A stretch of 21,472 nt of DNA. Source: Anaerolineaceae bacterium (GTDB taxonomy: Bacteria > Chloroflexota > Anaerolineae > Anaerolineales > Anaerolineaceae). The stretch is from NCBI GenBank assembly GCA_030620065.1, contig JAUXFJ010000004.1, positions 1-21,472 on the forward strand. The letters run 5' to 3'. The notes beneath the pieces were generated by a model, which ran no database searches, had not been told where the DNA came from, and was given only the letters and a program-made list of their open reading frames with translations. The position numbers and the translations under genes are program-made. The stretch's first letter is position 1, and the number at the start of each line of letters is the position of its first letter. Below, piece by piece: positions 20,268 to 21,472 of this stretch.

Positions 20268-21472
20268 ATGGCATTTCCACAACTGAAGATTGAAGATTCG
20301 TATTGGCATAATCTAAAAATTGAGGAAAGGGATATAGAATATCTGTACAATTTTCTCTTTGAAAAAGAAACCCCGCTGCTTACAGCTGTGCTTGCACGCG
20401 CAATGATAAAAGAACGCATAGCGAATGAAATTAATTCCCAAAAATCCAGGCAGAAGAAGCTGGGTATCTCATATTTACCAAAGGATAAGCATAAAGTCGG
20501 TGAACATCTGATTTTTCCAGCACTGAATTGGGAAAAGGGTGTTATCAAATCGCTTAAGGATGGTAAAAATCCCGATTTACCGCCTTTTAATATAATAGAA
20601 GTAGAGTTTGAAAATGGCAAGAAACGTGCTTTTGCTTCTGAACTTGAGTCGCATATACTAAATGCACCCCGGCAAGTCGATGTGGATGATCCGTCATTGG
20701 ATGAAGTGGTCATCTTCAATAAATTCGGTCAGCAGATTGTGGCTAAGTTGGAGAAAGAACTCTCAATTTCAAAGGACCTTGTTAGGATTGGAACTGACTG
20801 GTTTCCGAAATCTTTGATCATTGATTTCAATCTTGGTCATCTAAATCTGGCTGAAGCCGTTTTGGATATGCACAATGGCGGTCCATTAGACCCCAAAGAA
20901 TTACTCGAGCAGATCGAAGCGGATGTATCTGAAAACCCAGAATTAAGTGAATTCTCATTGAACTTTGCTTTGCAAGAGGACGAACGCTTCGATGAGGTTG
21001 GAACGGAAGGCGTGTTTTCCTGGTTCCTGCGCCGGAATGAACCGGAATCAGTTCGGGAAATTCCCCAATATTTGCGGTATACACCGATTGAATTCGATGC
21101 TGACCCGCTGATAGAAGAAATGCTTCAAATACAAGCAAATATTGATGATGAGCTCATTCAATCCGATAGCATCAGCGAAACTAGCACTTCCAGTAATGCC
21201 TTTGTATTAAACTTTCCTCATTGGCGAGTTGGTAGCATTCCCTTAACTCCAAGATTGAGCAATTTCTTTCCAACTGCGATCGAGACCCAACGGGTTAAAA
21301 TTACGATTATTGATAAAGACACTGATCAAGAAATATCAGCCTGGGTTGTAAGACCATACCATTATGTATATGGTCTGCGAGAATGGTATGAAGAGCGTGA
21401 TTTGATTCCGGGAAGCATAATTAATCTTGAAACCAGCAATGATCCTGGAAAAGTTTATATCCAACCTCAAAA
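20268..21472 (+). CDS. Hypothetical protein, open at the right edge (at least 401 aa)
   Basis: An uninterrupted frame runs from the ATG at 20268 to the window end; GCGAGG lies about ten bases upstream. I do not recognise the whole protein. Residues 1-60 look helical (MAFPQLKIEDSYWHNLKIEE, then LLTAVLARAMIKERI). Residues about 75-130 look like a small beta-barrel (VGEHLIFPALNWEKGVIKSL ... NIIEVEFENGKKRAFASEL). Residues about 205-272 (DPKELLEQIEADV ... LQEDERFDEVG ... VFSWFLRR) resemble a HARE-HTH winged helix, in which RFxxxG and an aromatic near the wing recur. A negatively charged linker follows, then more beta-rich sequence. A nucleic-acid-binding or regulatory role is a guess. There is no signal peptide or membrane span. 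Confidence 0.8.
   Translation, partial: MAFPQLKIEDSYWHNLKIEERDIEYLYNFLFEKETPLLTAVLARAMIKERIANEINSQKSRQKKLGISYLPKDKHKVGEHLIFPALNWEKGVIKSLKDGKNPDLPPFNIIEVEFENGKKRAFASELESHILNAPRQVDVDDPSLDEVVIFNKFGQQIVAKLEKELSISKDLVRIGTDWFPKSLIIDFNLGHLNLAEAVLDMHNGGPLDPKELLEQIEADVSENPELSEFSLNFALQEDERFDEVGTEGVFSWFLRRNEPESVREIPQYLRYTPIEFDADPLIEEMLQIQANIDDELIQSDSISETSTSSNAFVLNFPHWRVGSIPLTPRLSNFFPTAIETQRVKITIIDKDTDQEISAWVVRPYHYVYGLREWYEERDLIPGSIINLETSNDPGKVYIQPQ

Noticed and set aside
20225..20719. A 164-codon minus-strand ORF rich in Ser.
   Set aside because: It is antisense to the open frame starting at 20268, which has a ribosome binding site, sensible composition and over 400 codons.
20827..21138. A 103-codon minus-strand ORF.
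   Set aside because: It is a shadow of the same right-edge gene, without a ribosome binding site or recognisable protein features.

Overview
The window is about 21.5 kb of bacterial chromosome with moderate-to-low GC and dense, mostly co-oriented housekeeping genes. Protein character suggests a Chloroflexota bacterium, perhaps Anaerolineae: a Rel, MurA with Asp at the catalytic Cys position, ATP-type PckA, a large surface lipoprotein with carbohydrate-binding-like modules, and small lineage-specific hypotheticals. That placement is an inference from memory of families, not from a marker gene or a search. I found no CRISPR array, insertion sequence, rRNA or prophage cluster.

Layout. (1) 1-2433, minus strand: one strong promoter, then tRNA-Leu(UAG), trigger factor (tig) with a long Lys/Ala/Ser tail, and clpP, which runs off the left edge. 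The spacing suggests one transcript carrying a tRNA, a chaperone and a protease subunit. (2) 2549-4698, plus: a 138-aa protein of unknown function, a 740-bp AT-rich gene-poor stretch with a perfect 11-2-11 palindrome and G-rich tracts, then a lone tyrosine recombinase whose promoter implies a leaderless mRNA. (3) 4807-8086: a two-gene flavoprotein dehydrogenase. The first subunit fuses 2Fe-2S, FAD/NAD, ferredoxin-like and BFD-like modules; the second is a DadA-type amine/imino acid dehydrogenase. (4) 8104-10912: a HAD phosphatase-like gene and rel ((p)ppGpp synthetase/hydrolase) two bases apart, behind a second leaderless-type promoter. (5) 11032-13601: a small Cys-motif acidic protein, an aldo/keto reductase, an unknown 172-aa protein, an Asp23/Gls24 protein and nusB. 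(6) 13610-19108: an 829-aa lipoprotein with a probably degenerate glycosidase barrel, pckA and murA, ending at a hairpin shared with the convergent trxA. (7) 19164-21472: trxA and a diacylglycerol/undecaprenol kinase on the minus strand, then a divergent open-ended gene of unknown function leaving the right edge.

How the genes fit together. Protein folding and turnover (tig, clpP, trxA), stringent response (rel), transcription antitermination (nusB), envelope synthesis (murA, DgkA-type lipid kinase, Asp23) and central carbon/amine oxidation (pckA, dehydrogenase pair) make this an ordinary core-genome neighbourhood. The less ordinary points are active-site substitutions in MurA (Cys to Asp), ClpP (Asp to Asn) and the lipoprotein barrel, the histone-H1-like trigger factor tail, the multi-cofactor fusion, and two promoters whose -10 box sits exactly six bases before a start codon.
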